From Streptomyces sp. NBC_01571 (GTDB lineage: Bacteria; Actinomycetota; Actinomycetes; Streptomycetales; Streptomycetaceae): a DNA stretch of 64,000 bases. Every line of letters starts with the position of its first letter. Position 1 is the first letter of the stretch. The stretch is taken from the NCBI RefSeq assembly GCF_026339875.1, contig NZ_JAPEPZ010000004.1, positions 62,001 through 126,000 on the forward strand, read 5' to 3'. Shown here piece by piece: positions 38,876-46,620 of this stretch. The notes below the pieces were generated by a model that was given only the letters and a program-made list of their open reading frames with translations, was not told where the DNA came from and searched no databases. The translations under genes were made by a program, and so were the position numbers.

Positions 38876-39805
38876 ATGATGCAACCCCCGACCCCTCCAC
38901 ACCTCGACGTACGGCGTTCCGCCGCCGTCTCCCCCTGCGGCCGGTACCGCTACCTCCTCACACGTGAATGGGCCGACACCGGGAAGACCGCCACCTTCGT
39001 CCTCCTGAACCCCTCCACCGCCGACGCCACCCAGGACGACAACACGACCACGCGATGCATCACCTACGCACAGACGTGGGGCTGCGCCGGCCTCCTCATC
39101 GCCAACGTCTATGCGTGGCGCTCAACCAAGCCCTCAGGCCTCGCGGCCGCCGACGACCCCATCGGACCGGACAACGACCTCTACCTCCAGACCGCGGCCG
39201 CCGTCGCCCACGACACTGGAGGCCCCCTCATCGGCGGCTGGGGAACACACGCCCAGCCCGACCGTGTCGCCGACGTCCGAGCCATGCCCGGCATGCACCG
39301 GCTCCGCGCCCTCGCCGTCACTCAAGGCGGCCACCCCCGCCACCCGCTCCGCCTCGCCCGCAACCTCATCCCCCGACCCTGGGGAGACGACGCGGTCAGC
39401 GGCCCCCGAGCCTTCGACCAGCACGGAACCTGCGCCGTCGTCGTCGCGCGCCCCGGCCTCACGAACATCCGCATGGGCCCCTACGGATCCGTCAACCGCG
39501 CCAACTCCGTCGCAAGCAGCCTTCGACAACAGAGGAGCAGCACCCAGCACGTCCCCGGCACAACCGTGAGCATCGAGCCGTACCTCCCCGAGCGCGACCA
39601 CATCGACCCACAGCTCACGAAGGATCCCGACCGCATTGCAGACCTGATGGACACCGAGCCGGCCGGTGACGGCACCGGCCGCAACTTCCCCGACCTGTGG
39701 GCCCGACTGCACGCACAAGAGGGGTACGAGAGCGCCACCCGGATCTGGAAGGCGGCCTGCTCCGCGTACGACGGCCTGCACCACGACTTCACGGAAACCG
39801 AATAG
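38876..39805 (+). CDS. DUF1643 protein with extra C-terminal domain
   Basis: 309 aa. The first ~170 residues match DUF1643: RYRYLLTREWADTG, FVLLNPSTADATQDD, CITYAQTWGCAGLLIANVYAWRST, DPIGPDNDLYL. A second part (from about 175) of unknown type contains GPRAFDQHGTCAVVVARPG and an acidic tail. DUF1643 is frequent on phages and plasmids and unassigned. Start at ATG 38876 or 38879. Followed by a strong bidirectional terminator. Confidence 0.8.
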   Translation: MMQPPTPPHLDVRRSAAVSPCGRYRYLLTREWADTGKTATFVLLNPSTADATQDDNTTTRCITYAQTWGCAGLLIANVYAWRSTKPSGLAAADDPIGPDNDLYLQTAAAVAHDTGGPLIGGWGTHAQPDRVADVRAMPGMHRLRALAVTQGGHPRHPLRLARNLIPRPWGDDAVSGPRAFDQHGTCAVVVARPGLTNIRMGPYGSVNRANSVASSLRQQRSSTQHVPGTTVSIEPYLPERDHIDPQLTKDPDRIADLMDTEPAGDGTGRNFPDLWARLHAQEGYESATRIWKAACSAYDGLHHDFTETE

Positions 39806-39856
39806 CTGCGGACCCAGTTCCCCTCAGCGTCCTCGGCGTAGCCGTGGCAACCAAAC

Positions 39857-39900
39857 GAAGCCCCGCTTCCTAGACCTTTGGGTCCGGGAAGCGGGGCTTC
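39857..39900. terminator. bidirectional terminator closing the plus-strand block
   Basis: GAAGCCCCGCTTCC (39857-39870) pairs perfectly with GGAAGCGGGGCTTC (39887-39900), 16-nt loop, with T-rich flanks. It lies between convergent genes (plus stop 39805, minus stop 39967). Confidence 0.8.
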
Positions 39901-39966
39901 TTGCGTTTCAGGGTGAAGCGCGAGTCCGGTTGGTGACCGGGGTGTCTGCCGCTATCCAGACGACCT

Positions 39967-40533
39967 CTACCGATGGCAATCACAGGGGCACGCGACTCCC
40001 GTACACCCACCCGGACTGTAGGTGGGATCGAGCCGCCCCCGCGCCTGCAGCGCAAGGGCGAGCCGCTGGAAAGCGGCAGTTGACTCACTGTCGCTGACGT
40101 TCTCGTCGCCCGATGCGTCAGCGAGCCTCCTGCGAGCGATCGCGAAGCCGCAGGAGTATTCGGCTACATGCCACACGACGAGTGCATCGAGGTAGTCGAC
40201 TGCGCGATCACCCTGTAGTCCGCTGCGCCGCATGGCCGTGCGGCCGGCCTCGATCCGTTCAAAGCACCAGAGCACCGTGAAGTACGAGGTGAGTGCCAGT
40301 TCCCAGTCCGTGGGCGCAGGGTGTGAACCATAGGGCCCGTAGTGGATGCTAGCGACGACCTTCCGGGCCGCGGCCACCTCGCCGGTAGTCAGATCATGGT
40401 GCAAGGCCCGAGCGCTTTCGAAGTGCGCTCGCCGATGTTCGGATCTCAACGCGATCACAGCGACCGCGACTGCTGCCAGTGCCAGCACAGTCGACGTCAC
40501 CCCAGCCAGAGCCGACCAATCGTCTGGACTCAC
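39967..40533 (-). CDS. single-pass membrane protein, unknown
   Basis: 188 aa. GTG 40533 chosen because GGGAGGGGATCT precedes it. One membrane helix near the N-terminus (STVLALAAVAVAVIAL), followed by a cytoplasmic helical region (HRRAHFESARALHHDLTTGEV..., DWELALTSYFTVLWCFERIEAGR). A CTGVACPCDC end has four cysteines. It resembles membrane-anchored helical proteins of unknown function common in Streptomyces. Lone minus-strand gene. Confidence 0.7.
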   Translation of the reverse strand: MSPDDWSALAGVTSTVLALAAVAVAVIALRSEHRRAHFESARALHHDLTTGEVAAARKVVASIHYGPYGSHPAPTDWELALTSYFTVLWCFERIEAGRTAMRRSGLQGDRAVDYLDALVVWHVAEYSCGFAIARRRLADASGDENVSDSESTAAFQRLALALQARGRLDPTYSPGGCTGVACPCDCHR

Positions 40534-40771
40534 AGATCCCCTCCCCGATATCAACACCGTTACCCTCGCGGTGCCACCCCATAGGTCCTCGCAACAGCGT
40601 CACTACTGCACCTCGGCCGATTCGACAGTCGAGGGCCACGTGCGCCAGTGGCGCTTACGTGGCACAACGGAGCATCAACCCAGCCAGAGAGATTCACAAA
40701 ACGCCCAAAGTACGGCCAGTCGGCCGCGAGACCTGGAGGCTCCTGGCGGTACTCAGACGCCAGAACCACAT
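40534..40771. other. divergent intergenic region
   Basis: Region between divergent starts at 40533 (minus) and 40819 (plus), somewhat lower in GC than the flanks. Mixed open frames, none with good coding character. It must hold the minus promoter. Confidence 0.4.
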
Positions 40772-40818
40772 CGATTCACAGAATGTGAATCGCTCTTTTT
40801 GCTGGCAGAATTAGAGAC
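40772..40818 (+). promoter_or_regulatory. operator palindrome and likely leaderless promoter
   Basis: CGATTCAC-AGAAT-GTGAATCG (40772-40792) is an inverted repeat with 8-bp arms. CAGAAT (40806-40811) resembles a -10 box and lies 7 nt from ATG 40819, which has no ribosome binding site; this fits a leaderless transcript with the palindrome over the -35 region. Confidence 0.5.
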
Positions 40819-41625
40819 ATGGCACGACCCTCCCGGAAGCCACCTTCCCCAACGGGGCCGCTGCTCAAGCCACCGACCCGTGTGGGGAACCTCGACTTCG
40901 CGGCTCTTGTCGGAGAGCTGCGTCAACTGCACGAACTAGCCGATGATCCGGATATTCACCGGATGCCAGCTGACGAGGAGCTGTTCGGGGCATTGCAGTA
41001 CCTCGAGGCGCATGCAGGCGCGCTTAAGACCGCAGACGCCCGACGGAAGGCCTCTGTGACCCGGGTGAAGTTGTGGCAGTACCTCCGTGAGCAGGCCGAC
41101 TCGCACCAGGCGAAGGCCGTCGAGGACGCGCGGTCAGCGGAGGTTGAGTGGGCCCAACTCGCGCCCGCACTCGCCGTCAACACCGCCAGCGCCGCGTACA
41201 ACAAGTCCCTACGCCTGCGCGCTGCCTCTTTTGCCGATGCCTCACACGCCGAGCCTCGGGTCCGTCGTACGCCCGAAGCCGTCCTGGAAGCCGAAAGACT
41301 GGCTGCGGCACAGACCGCAGCCGTACGGCGAGCCGAGCAGGAAGCCGCTCGTCGGCATCGCCTACTGGCGCCGGTTGCAGCCCGTCTCCTCCAGTACCGG
41401 GCGGGCCTCGATGACGGCGACGACATCACCTACTGGCTCGACGAGATCGAGGCCGTGCTGCCCTCATGCGAAACCCCAACCCAACTCGTCAGCTTGGCCA
41501 CATACGTCAAGGCCGTAGTCCGCGAGGTGCGTAAGGCCGAGCACGGCAATGAGTACCGGACTGGGATGACGGACAACGCGAGGACCGCCTGCGCTGCCGC
41601 AGCCGAACTCCTCTCGCAGGACTGA
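40819..41625 (+). CDS. helical protein, unknown
   Basis: 268 aa, largely helical and Ala-rich (VLEAERLAAAQTAAVRRAEQEAARR) with a polar head. No membrane segment or enzyme motif. The promoter carries a palindromic operator, and the gene ends in a small hairpin at 41676. It lies next to the partition locus but on the other strand. Possibly an accessory factor of that locus; not recognised. Confidence 0.7.
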   Translation: MARPSRKPPSPTGPLLKPPTRVGNLDFAALVGELRQLHELADDPDIHRMPADEELFGALQYLEAHAGALKTADARRKASVTRVKLWQYLREQADSHQAKAVEDARSAEVEWAQLAPALAVNTASAAYNKSLRLRAASFADASHAEPRVRRTPEAVLEAERLAAAQTAAVRRAEQEAARRHRLLAPVAARLLQYRAGLDDGDDITYWLDEIEAVLPSCETPTQLVSLATYVKAVVREVRKAEHGNEYRTGMTDNARTACAAAAELLSQD

Positions 41626-41675
41626 GTATCTGGCCAGCCGCGTCGGGGGTACCTGTAGCCAAGATGCGCTCAGCC

Positions 41676-41692
41676 CTCTGATCCGATCAGAG
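41676..41692 (+). terminator. small dyad after 40819-41625
   Basis: CTCTGATC-C-GATCAGAG, 8-bp arms around one base. Weak terminator or protein-binding site. Confidence 0.4.
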
Positions 41693-41768
41693 AGAGGCTG
41701 GCTAACCAACTCCATTGAGGCGTAGAAGAAGCGGCCGTGTATGTGCACCTGCTCCAGCTGGCCATAAG

Positions 41769-41832
41769 GCACGCAAGAGGGGAGGCGCTGAAGCCCGGAA
41801 ATCAGGACTTCAGCGCCTCCCCTCTTGCGTGC
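41769..41832 (-). terminator. perfect 25-bp hairpin downstream of parA
   Basis: The arm 41769-41793 (GCACGCAAGAGGGGAGGCGC then TGAAG) is the exact reverse complement of 41808-41832; loop 14 nt. It ends 5 bp before a partition site and 25 bp before the parA stop. Much longer than a typical terminator; it may also insulate the partition site from transcription. Confidence 0.7.
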
Positions 41833-41837
41833 AGGCT

Positions 41838-41852
41838 GATTGCGGCGCAATC
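41838..41852. other. parS: parS-like site 1
   Basis: GATTGCGGCGCAATC just past the parA stop; the dyad extends to CTGATTGC..GCAATCAG. One of five identical sites around parAB; probable ParB-binding centromere. Confidence 0.8.
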
Positions 41853-41856
41853 AGCC

Positions 41857-42768
41857 TCACCTTCGCTTGAAGCCGAGTGCCTGCGTCACGAGGTAGTAGT
41901 CGTCCGTTGCCGACAGCGCGGTTGCTTCGGTGAGCTTCGACGGGTTCTCCGTTACGGGGTCGTAGAAGCGCAGAACCTTCTGGGCAGCGTAGGCCTCCGG
42001 GATCCGCGGGCTCCGCCGTACCGTCGGCAGAACCAGGTCCTCGTAGGCCTCCTTAGCCTGCTGCTGACTGTCGTCGTACACCGCGCCCTGGTTTCGGGTG
42101 GTGGGGCAGTCGACGATGAGGATGTTGGACAGTTCCGCACGGGCACCCATCGCGGAGAACGTCTCCCGGATCCCGTCGATCTTCGCCTCCATGCGAGTCA
42201 GGGCCCGGAGTTCCTTCCAGCCCGGCTTGACGCATGCGACGACCTCGTCGGCCGCGACGATGGCGTTCACCACGATCAGGCCCAGGTTTCCGGGACAGTC
42301 GATCAGGATGAGGTCGTAGCTGTCGCGGATCCGCTCGATCTGGGTCCGCAGCCAGAACTCACGGCCGGTCTTGGGTGCGAGCAGCTGCTCTGCTTCTTCC
42401 AGCTCGCTGGACCCAAGAACGATGAACATGTTGGGGATCGGCTTGGTGTCGCCCTCCCCCATCGGTCCCGCCAGCGCCGGAACGACAGCGTCCTCAATCT
42501 TGGCCGCGCCCGTGAGCACGTCGTAGAGGTTCGCCTGGTTCGGCACATCGTCGGGATTGTCGTAGCCCGTGGCGGCCGACGCGTCGCACTGAGCATCAGC
42601 GTCGATCACGAGAGTCCTGAACCCGAGATCCGCAGCGCTGGCGGCGACGTTCACGGCAGAGGTTGTCTTTCCCGCGCCGCCACTCTGGTTGGTAAGGGCA
42701 AGGATGCGTGCGAGCCGGCGGGCCGCCAGAGCATCGTTATGAGCGCTGCGGTTCTTGGATGAAGTCAT
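41857..42768 (-). CDS. parA: ParA-family partition ATPase
   Basis: 303 aa. ATG 42768 chosen because TGGAGG lies 7-12 nt upstream; the longer frame to 42798 would run into a partition site. Deviant P-loop NQSGGAGKTTSAVN (about 26-39), switch I VIDADAQCDAS and Walker B-like LILIDCPGNLGLIVVNA identify a MinD/ParA ATPase. The family's signature lysine (KGGxGKT) is Ser here. ParA moves or positions plasmid copies by binding nucleoid DNA and ParB. It lies downstream of parB, the reverse of the usual order, with two partition sites between. Confidence 0.92.
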   Translation of the reverse strand: MTSSKNRSAHNDALAARRLARILALTNQSGGAGKTTSAVNVAASAADLGFRTLVIDADAQCDASAATGYDNPDDVPNQANLYDVLTGAAKIEDAVVPALAGPMGEGDTKPIPNMFIVLGSSELEEAEQLLAPKTGREFWLRTQIERIRDSYDLILIDCPGNLGLIVVNAIVAADEVVACVKPGWKELRALTRMEAKIDGIRETFSAMGARAELSNILIVDCPTTRNQGAVYDDSQQQAKEAYEDLVLPTVRRSPRIPEAYAAQKVLRFYDPVTENPSKLTEATALSATDDYYLVTQALGFKRR

Positions 42769-42785
42769 GGATGGCCTCCACGGGT

Positions 42786-42800
42786 GATTGCGGCGCAATC
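42786..42800. other. parS: parS-like site 2
   Basis: GATTGCGGCGCAATC 17 bp upstream of the parA start codon, next to its ribosome binding site; ParB bound here could also repress parA. Confidence 0.8.
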
Positions 42801-42912
42801 AGCGCTGGCGTGATGATCGCGCGGGTCCTGGCACGTGGTCCGCAAGATGTGGGTTCGGATCAGCTGATGCTGCCCTGAGGGCGGGCGCCGAGCCCACTCA
42901 AACGGTGGGGGT

Positions 42913-42927
42913 GATTGCGGCGCAATC
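42913..42927. other. parS: parS-like site 3
   Basis: GATTGCGGCGCAATC in the parB-parA gap, 127 bp from site 2; dyad extended to GTGATT..AATCAC. Confidence 0.8.
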
Positions 42928-43024
42928 ACACAACTCTGAAGGCCAGCACCGGATGGTGGTGTCGGGCTTGGGAGGAAGTGCGATACCGCGCCGCACGTTA
43001 CAGGGCACCTGTCCGGAAAAACCA

Positions 43025-43056
43025 GTCACCCCACCGGTTCGGACCGGTGGGGTGAC
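43025..43056 (-). terminator. terminator after parB
   Basis: GTCACCCCACCGGT (43025-43038) and ACCGGTGGGGTGAC (43043-43056), perfect 14-bp stem with a 4-nt loop, 13 bp past the parB stop. Suggests parA has its own promoter in the 300-bp gap. Confidence 0.7.
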
Positions 43057-43069
43057 GAATCAGTCATGC

Positions 43070-44242
43070 TCAGGCAGACAGATGCTCCTTGAGTGCCTCG
43101 ATCTCTGCACGGTCGAGCAAGTCGATGATGCTGAGGGCCAACTGTTCGACGCTCTGCACCACGATGACCCCACGCGGCTCCTCCCGAGTCGCTACAGCAG
43201 TGCCAGCGGCAGCCGACTTCTCAGGTGCGCTCTGAGGCGATGCCGTCCCGCTGCTTCCGTCACCTTCAGAGGCAGGCGTAGGCGGGGAGCTCTGCAGAGA
43301 ATTTCGAACCGGCTTCAGTTCGGAACTGATGCCCTCAGCGCTTGAATCACTCCCCCGCGGCACCGGCAGCGCAGTCTTGACCGAGTCCTCCTGGGCGATT
43401 GCGGCGCAATCACCTTCGTCCTCGGCAGACGGCAGCGCCTGCTGATCGCCAGGAAGCTTGCTGACGGCGGCTGCGTCGCCAGCCGCCAGCTCGCCGCGCA
43501 CGAAGGCCTCCTGGAGGTCCGGCCGCAAGCGTGCGTAAACCGTGGCAGCCTCACGAACCGGCAGAACGAGCAATGCCCCTGCGTTCCCGGAGTCCTGCCC
43601 TTCGGTCTCAAGCAGCTGCTGTTCCTTCAGCCAGTGGTTCACAACCGCCTGCTGCAGCGCGGGAACAAGGCGGAGCAGGGCCACTCGGTGCGACACGTAC
43701 GTCTGCGAGCAGCCAGCGCGCTTCGCGAGCTCTCGCTGCGACAGCTGCTTTCCGTTCTCGTCCTTCTCGTCGAGCGCCGCCTGGAACTCGACAGCCTCCT
43801 CGACGGGGTTGAGACCCATCCGCTGGAGGTTCTCCTGAATAGCGGCGATCCGGAGACTCGGCACGTCTCGGCGCACCAGGATCGGCACCTCGCTCAAGCC
43901 GGCCTTCACAGCGGCGGCAAGGCGGCGGTGGCCGTGGTGAACGACGAAGAGGACGCCCTCGGCGACCTTCTCGTCGACGGCCTCCTTGTGCTGCGGATAG
44001 AACTCCACATAGACATCCGGGGGGATCACCGTCATCGCGGTGTTCATGCCGTCGGAGGTGAGCGAGTCCGCAAGCTCCTCGATCCTGTGCAGCTCCTTGC
44101 GGCCATTCTCCGGGCTCGACATCAGCTGATCCGGTCGCACCGTCGGCAGCCCCTGCGGCACCAGCCGGACCTGCTGACTGGCCGCCCTACGCGCTGCCCT
44201 CTCGGCAGCAAGGTCTCGGTTGAGGCCGGGTTTCTGAGGCAT
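43070..44242 (-). CDS. parB: ParB-family centromere-binding protein
   Basis: 390 aa. The ParB N-terminal domain includes LHRIEELADSLTSDGMNTAMTV and the GHRRLAAAVKAG motif (GERR in most ParB), IAAIQENLQRMGLNPVEEA, then the HTH SQRELAKRAGCSQTYVSHRVAL (about 168-190). A long polar linker and a short C-terminal helix (QLALSIIDLLDRAEIEALKEHL) for dimerisation follow. ParB binds parS sites and loads onto DNA with CTP; five candidate sites lie nearby, one inside this gene. A longer linker than usual (about 260-360, Ser/Pro/Glu-rich) stands out. Confidence 0.93.
   Translation of the reverse strand: MPQKPGLNRDLAAERAARRAASQQVRLVPQGLPTVRPDQLMSSPENGRKELHRIEELADSLTSDGMNTAMTVIPPDVYVEFYPQHKEAVDEKVAEGVLFVVHHGHRRLAAAVKAGLSEVPILVRRDVPSLRIAAIQENLQRMGLNPVEEAVEFQAALDEKDENGKQLSQRELAKRAGCSQTYVSHRVALLRLVPALQQAVVNHWLKEQQLLETEGQDSGNAGALLVLPVREAATVYARLRPDLQEAFVRGELAAGDAAAVSKLPGDQQALPSAEDEGDCAAIAQEDSVKTALPVPRGSDSSAEGISSELKPVRNSLQSSPPTPASEGDGSSGTASPQSAPEKSAAAGTAVATREEPRGVIVVQSVEQLALSIIDLLDRAEIEALKEHLSA
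43397..43411. other. parS: parS-like site 4 (inside parB)
   Basis: GATTGCGGCGCAATC within the parB linker coding region, identical to the other copies. Confidence 0.8.
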
Positions 44243-44487
44243 GGGCGTCTCCGTAGTGTGCTGAAACGTGTGCGAGGCCGGAGCCTATCGGCCGAGGTGA
44301 AGTCTTCGCCGCACCCGTGCGTGATTGCGGCGCAATCACGCAGAGATGGAGCACAGCCAATAGCCGCTTTTGGGACTATGTGCTCGATAGACGTCTATCT
44401 GACCGCTGTTGACCCTACCGTCCCGCTGGCATGGGCAGGCTCCAGAGCGCCAGCGCACCCGATGGCTCCGCACCACAAAGTGCAGCT
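44243..44487. other. parB upstream region
   Basis: Holds parS-like site 5 and the parB promoter on the minus strand. No gene recognised. Confidence 0.5.
44323..44337. other. parS: parS-like site 5
   Basis: GATTGCGGCGCAATC about 80 bp upstream of parB, where it could also mediate autoregulation. The dyad here is the longest, 23 bp in total (GCGTGATT on the left, AATCACGC on the right). Confidence 0.8.
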
Positions 44488-44697
44488 ATGGGCAACGGCG
44501 AGGCGAGCCCAAACCACGGCACGCGCACGCGAGAGGGGAGTGCGGCTTCGGCCGGGAGACCAGTCCCATCATCCGTCGGACTGCTGAACCCTCAGCGGAC
44601 AGAAGAGCACCTGCACGCCCACGATCACTTTTCGTTGACGATCCGCCAGGATTCAGCTCCGCAGCATCTCTACCTGGGCCAGCCCGTGGCAGTGTGA
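44488..44697 (+). CDS. possible small protein, unknown
   Basis: 69-aa frame (MGNGEASPNHGTRTREG...) whose second half (RTEEHLHAHDHFSLTIRQDS) looks protein-like, but it has no good ribosome binding site. Uncertain. Confidence 0.3.
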   Translation: MGNGEASPNHGTRTREGSAASAGRPVPSSVGLLNPQRTEEHLHAHDHFSLTIRQDSAPQHLYLGQPVAV

Positions 44698-44736
44698 GAC
44701 CCGTTCAGTAGTGAGGCTTGAAAAGGGGAGTGGGAC

Positions 44737-46620
44737 GTGGCTGCGGGGAACGATGCGATACCCCAGCTGACTCGAGCACACCGGATTCTCATCGGTGTGG
44801 TCGTCGCCGGTGCGCTCGTCATCGCGGGAATCGGCTTCGCGGGTTCGTACGCGGCCGTGCGCGAACTTGCCCTCAAGAAGGGCTTCGGGAACTTCGCGTA
44901 CGTCTTCCCGATCGGCATCGACGCGGGCATCTGCGTCCTGCTGGCACTGGACCTCCTCCTCACCTGGATCAGGATCCCCTTCCCGCTGCTGCGCCAGACG
45001 GCGTGGCTGCTGACGGTCGCCACGATCGCGTTCAACGGCGCCGCGGCCTGGCCGGACCCGCTGGGCGTCGGCATGCACGCCGTGATCCCGGTCCTGTTCG
45101 TGGTCTCCGTCGAGGCGGCCCGGCACGCGATCGGCCGGATCGCCGACATCACCGCCGACAAGCACATGGAGGGCGTCCGCCTCACCCGCTGGATGCTCTC
45201 CCCGCTCCCCACCTTCCTCCTGTGGCGCCGGATGAAGCTGTGGGAACTGCGCTCCTACGAACAGGTCATCAAGCTGGAGCAGGAACGGCTGGTCTACCAG
45301 GCCCGCCTGCGCTCCCGCTTCGGCCGCGCCTGGCGCCGCAAGGCCCCCGTGGAGTCCCTGATGCCGCTGCGCCTCGCACGCTACGGCGTCCCGCTCGCCG
45401 AAACCGCCCCCTCCGGCCTCGCCGCCGCGGGCATCGAAGAACCAGCCCAGATCACCGTCGAACAGGTCCCTGCTGCGACGCCGGCGGAACGGTCTGCCCT
45501 CGACACGGCGGCTGTCCCTGAACCAGGGACAGCCGCGCAGCCTGCGTCCGCGTCGGAGTCGGCTGGGGCCGAAGCCGTCACGATCCCGCGACCGCGGAGT
45601 GAGGCGCCGAGCGAGGAAGCCGCCGAACGGTTCGCCGTGGCCTATCAGGCGTTCCTCGCGCAGTTCCAGGCCGAACCGACCACTGCACAGTGGGCCCTGT
45701 GGCTCCGCGACCGCTACGGCATCTCCACTGGCACGGGCGAGCCGCTCTCCGAGGAGCAACTCCAACCCCTGCTCCAGGTTCTGCGAGTCCGCTACACGGA
45801 TGCCGGCCCCGAGGCCACGGTTGAAGAGCCGGAGCCGGCAGACCAGTCGTGGGACGATTACTTCCGCAGCGCCTGGTACAGCTACCAGAAGCACCACGGT
45901 GTCTACCCTGATGCTGATGCCCTGGCGGCCTACCTCTACGAGCGAGACGCCATCACCGGTGACGGCGGGCGCCCCATCGCGGGCGCCGACCTGGCAGGCT
46001 TCGTCGCGAGCTTCGAGCAGCGTGAGCTCGATGGCCCGGAACTTCCTCCCGAGGATGCGGCCAGCACTGCCGTGGCGAACGGCAGCGAACTGGACCCTGC
46101 GGACACATCCTCGTCCGATCAGAAGGGCGGCCGAGACGAAGCCCCATCGACAGTCGCCGCGGCTGAGGGGACGAATCGCGGTCCGCGAGCGCAGGCCACG
46201 CTCGACCAGGCTCCTGAAGCGGAGCTCGCGGGGGAGAAGGGCGGTCTGACGACCGTTGACCGCTACTACCTCGCGTGGGCTGGCTTCCTGGCGGAGCATG
46301 GGCAGGAGCCCAAGGACCGCCAGCTCTCCGCCGTACTCGCTGAGCGACACGGAGTCCTCGGGCGAGGTGGCCAAGGCGTCAGTCCGAGCACACTGCGGCG
46401 ATACATGCCAGGCTTCCGCGTCTACGCGGCCTGGTCCGCGCTGCGGGAAACCACTGCGACCCCCACTGCGCAAGACGTCGCGCGTGAGTGCGCAACTCGC
46501 GAGATCTCAGTGCGCAGGACACCTGTCACACCGGAAATGATCGAGCCGGACCTGTCAGATTTCGAGCGTCGCTGGCACGCCCTTGCGCAGCACGAACGTC
46601 AGGAAGCGGCTGCCAACTGA
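44737..46620 (+). CDS. DUF2637 membrane protein with repeated C-terminal modules
   Basis: 627 aa, GTG with AAAGGGGAG upstream. Residues about 15-135 carry four DUF2637 membrane segments (ILIGVVVAGALVIAGIGFAG; IGIDAGICVLLALDLLLTW; TAWLLTVATIAFNGAA; HAVIPVLFVVSVEAA), then MLSPLPTFLLWRRMKLWELRSYE as in the 12177 protein. The C-terminal half has three similar ~60-residue helical modules (AYQAFLAQFQAEPTTAQWAL; AWYSYQKHHGVYPDADALAA; AWAGFLAEHGQEPKDRQLSA), each followed by a (G)xG-(E/R)P(L/I) type segment, like repeated small DNA- or protein-binding domains. Second DUF2637 paralogue of the element; close to parAB. Confidence 0.82.
   Translation: MAAGNDAIPQLTRAHRILIGVVVAGALVIAGIGFAGSYAAVRELALKKGFGNFAYVFPIGIDAGICVLLALDLLLTWIRIPFPLLRQTAWLLTVATIAFNGAAAWPDPLGVGMHAVIPVLFVVSVEAARHAIGRIADITADKHMEGVRLTRWMLSPLPTFLLWRRMKLWELRSYEQVIKLEQERLVYQARLRSRFGRAWRRKAPVESLMPLRLARYGVPLAETAPSGLAAAGIEEPAQITVEQVPAATPAERSALDTAAVPEPGTAAQPASASESAGAEAVTIPRPRSEAPSEEAAERFAVAYQAFLAQFQAEPTTAQWALWLRDRYGISTGTGEPLSEEQLQPLLQVLRVRYTDAGPEATVEEPEPADQSWDDYFRSAWYSYQKHHGVYPDADALAAYLYERDAITGDGGRPIAGADLAGFVASFEQRELDGPELPPEDAASTAVANGSELDPADTSSSDQKGGRDEAPSTVAAAEGTNRGPRAQATLDQAPEAELAGEKGGLTTVDRYYLAWAGFLAEHGQEPKDRQLSAVLAERHGVLGRGGQGVSPSTLRRYMPGFRVYAAWSALRETTATPTAQDVARECATREISVRRTPVTPEMIEPDLSDFERRWHALAQHERQEAAAN

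Noticed and set aside
44653..46473. 606-codon minus frame opposite the second DUF2637 gene
   Set aside because: Shadow frame; the plus strand has the recognisable domain and a good start.
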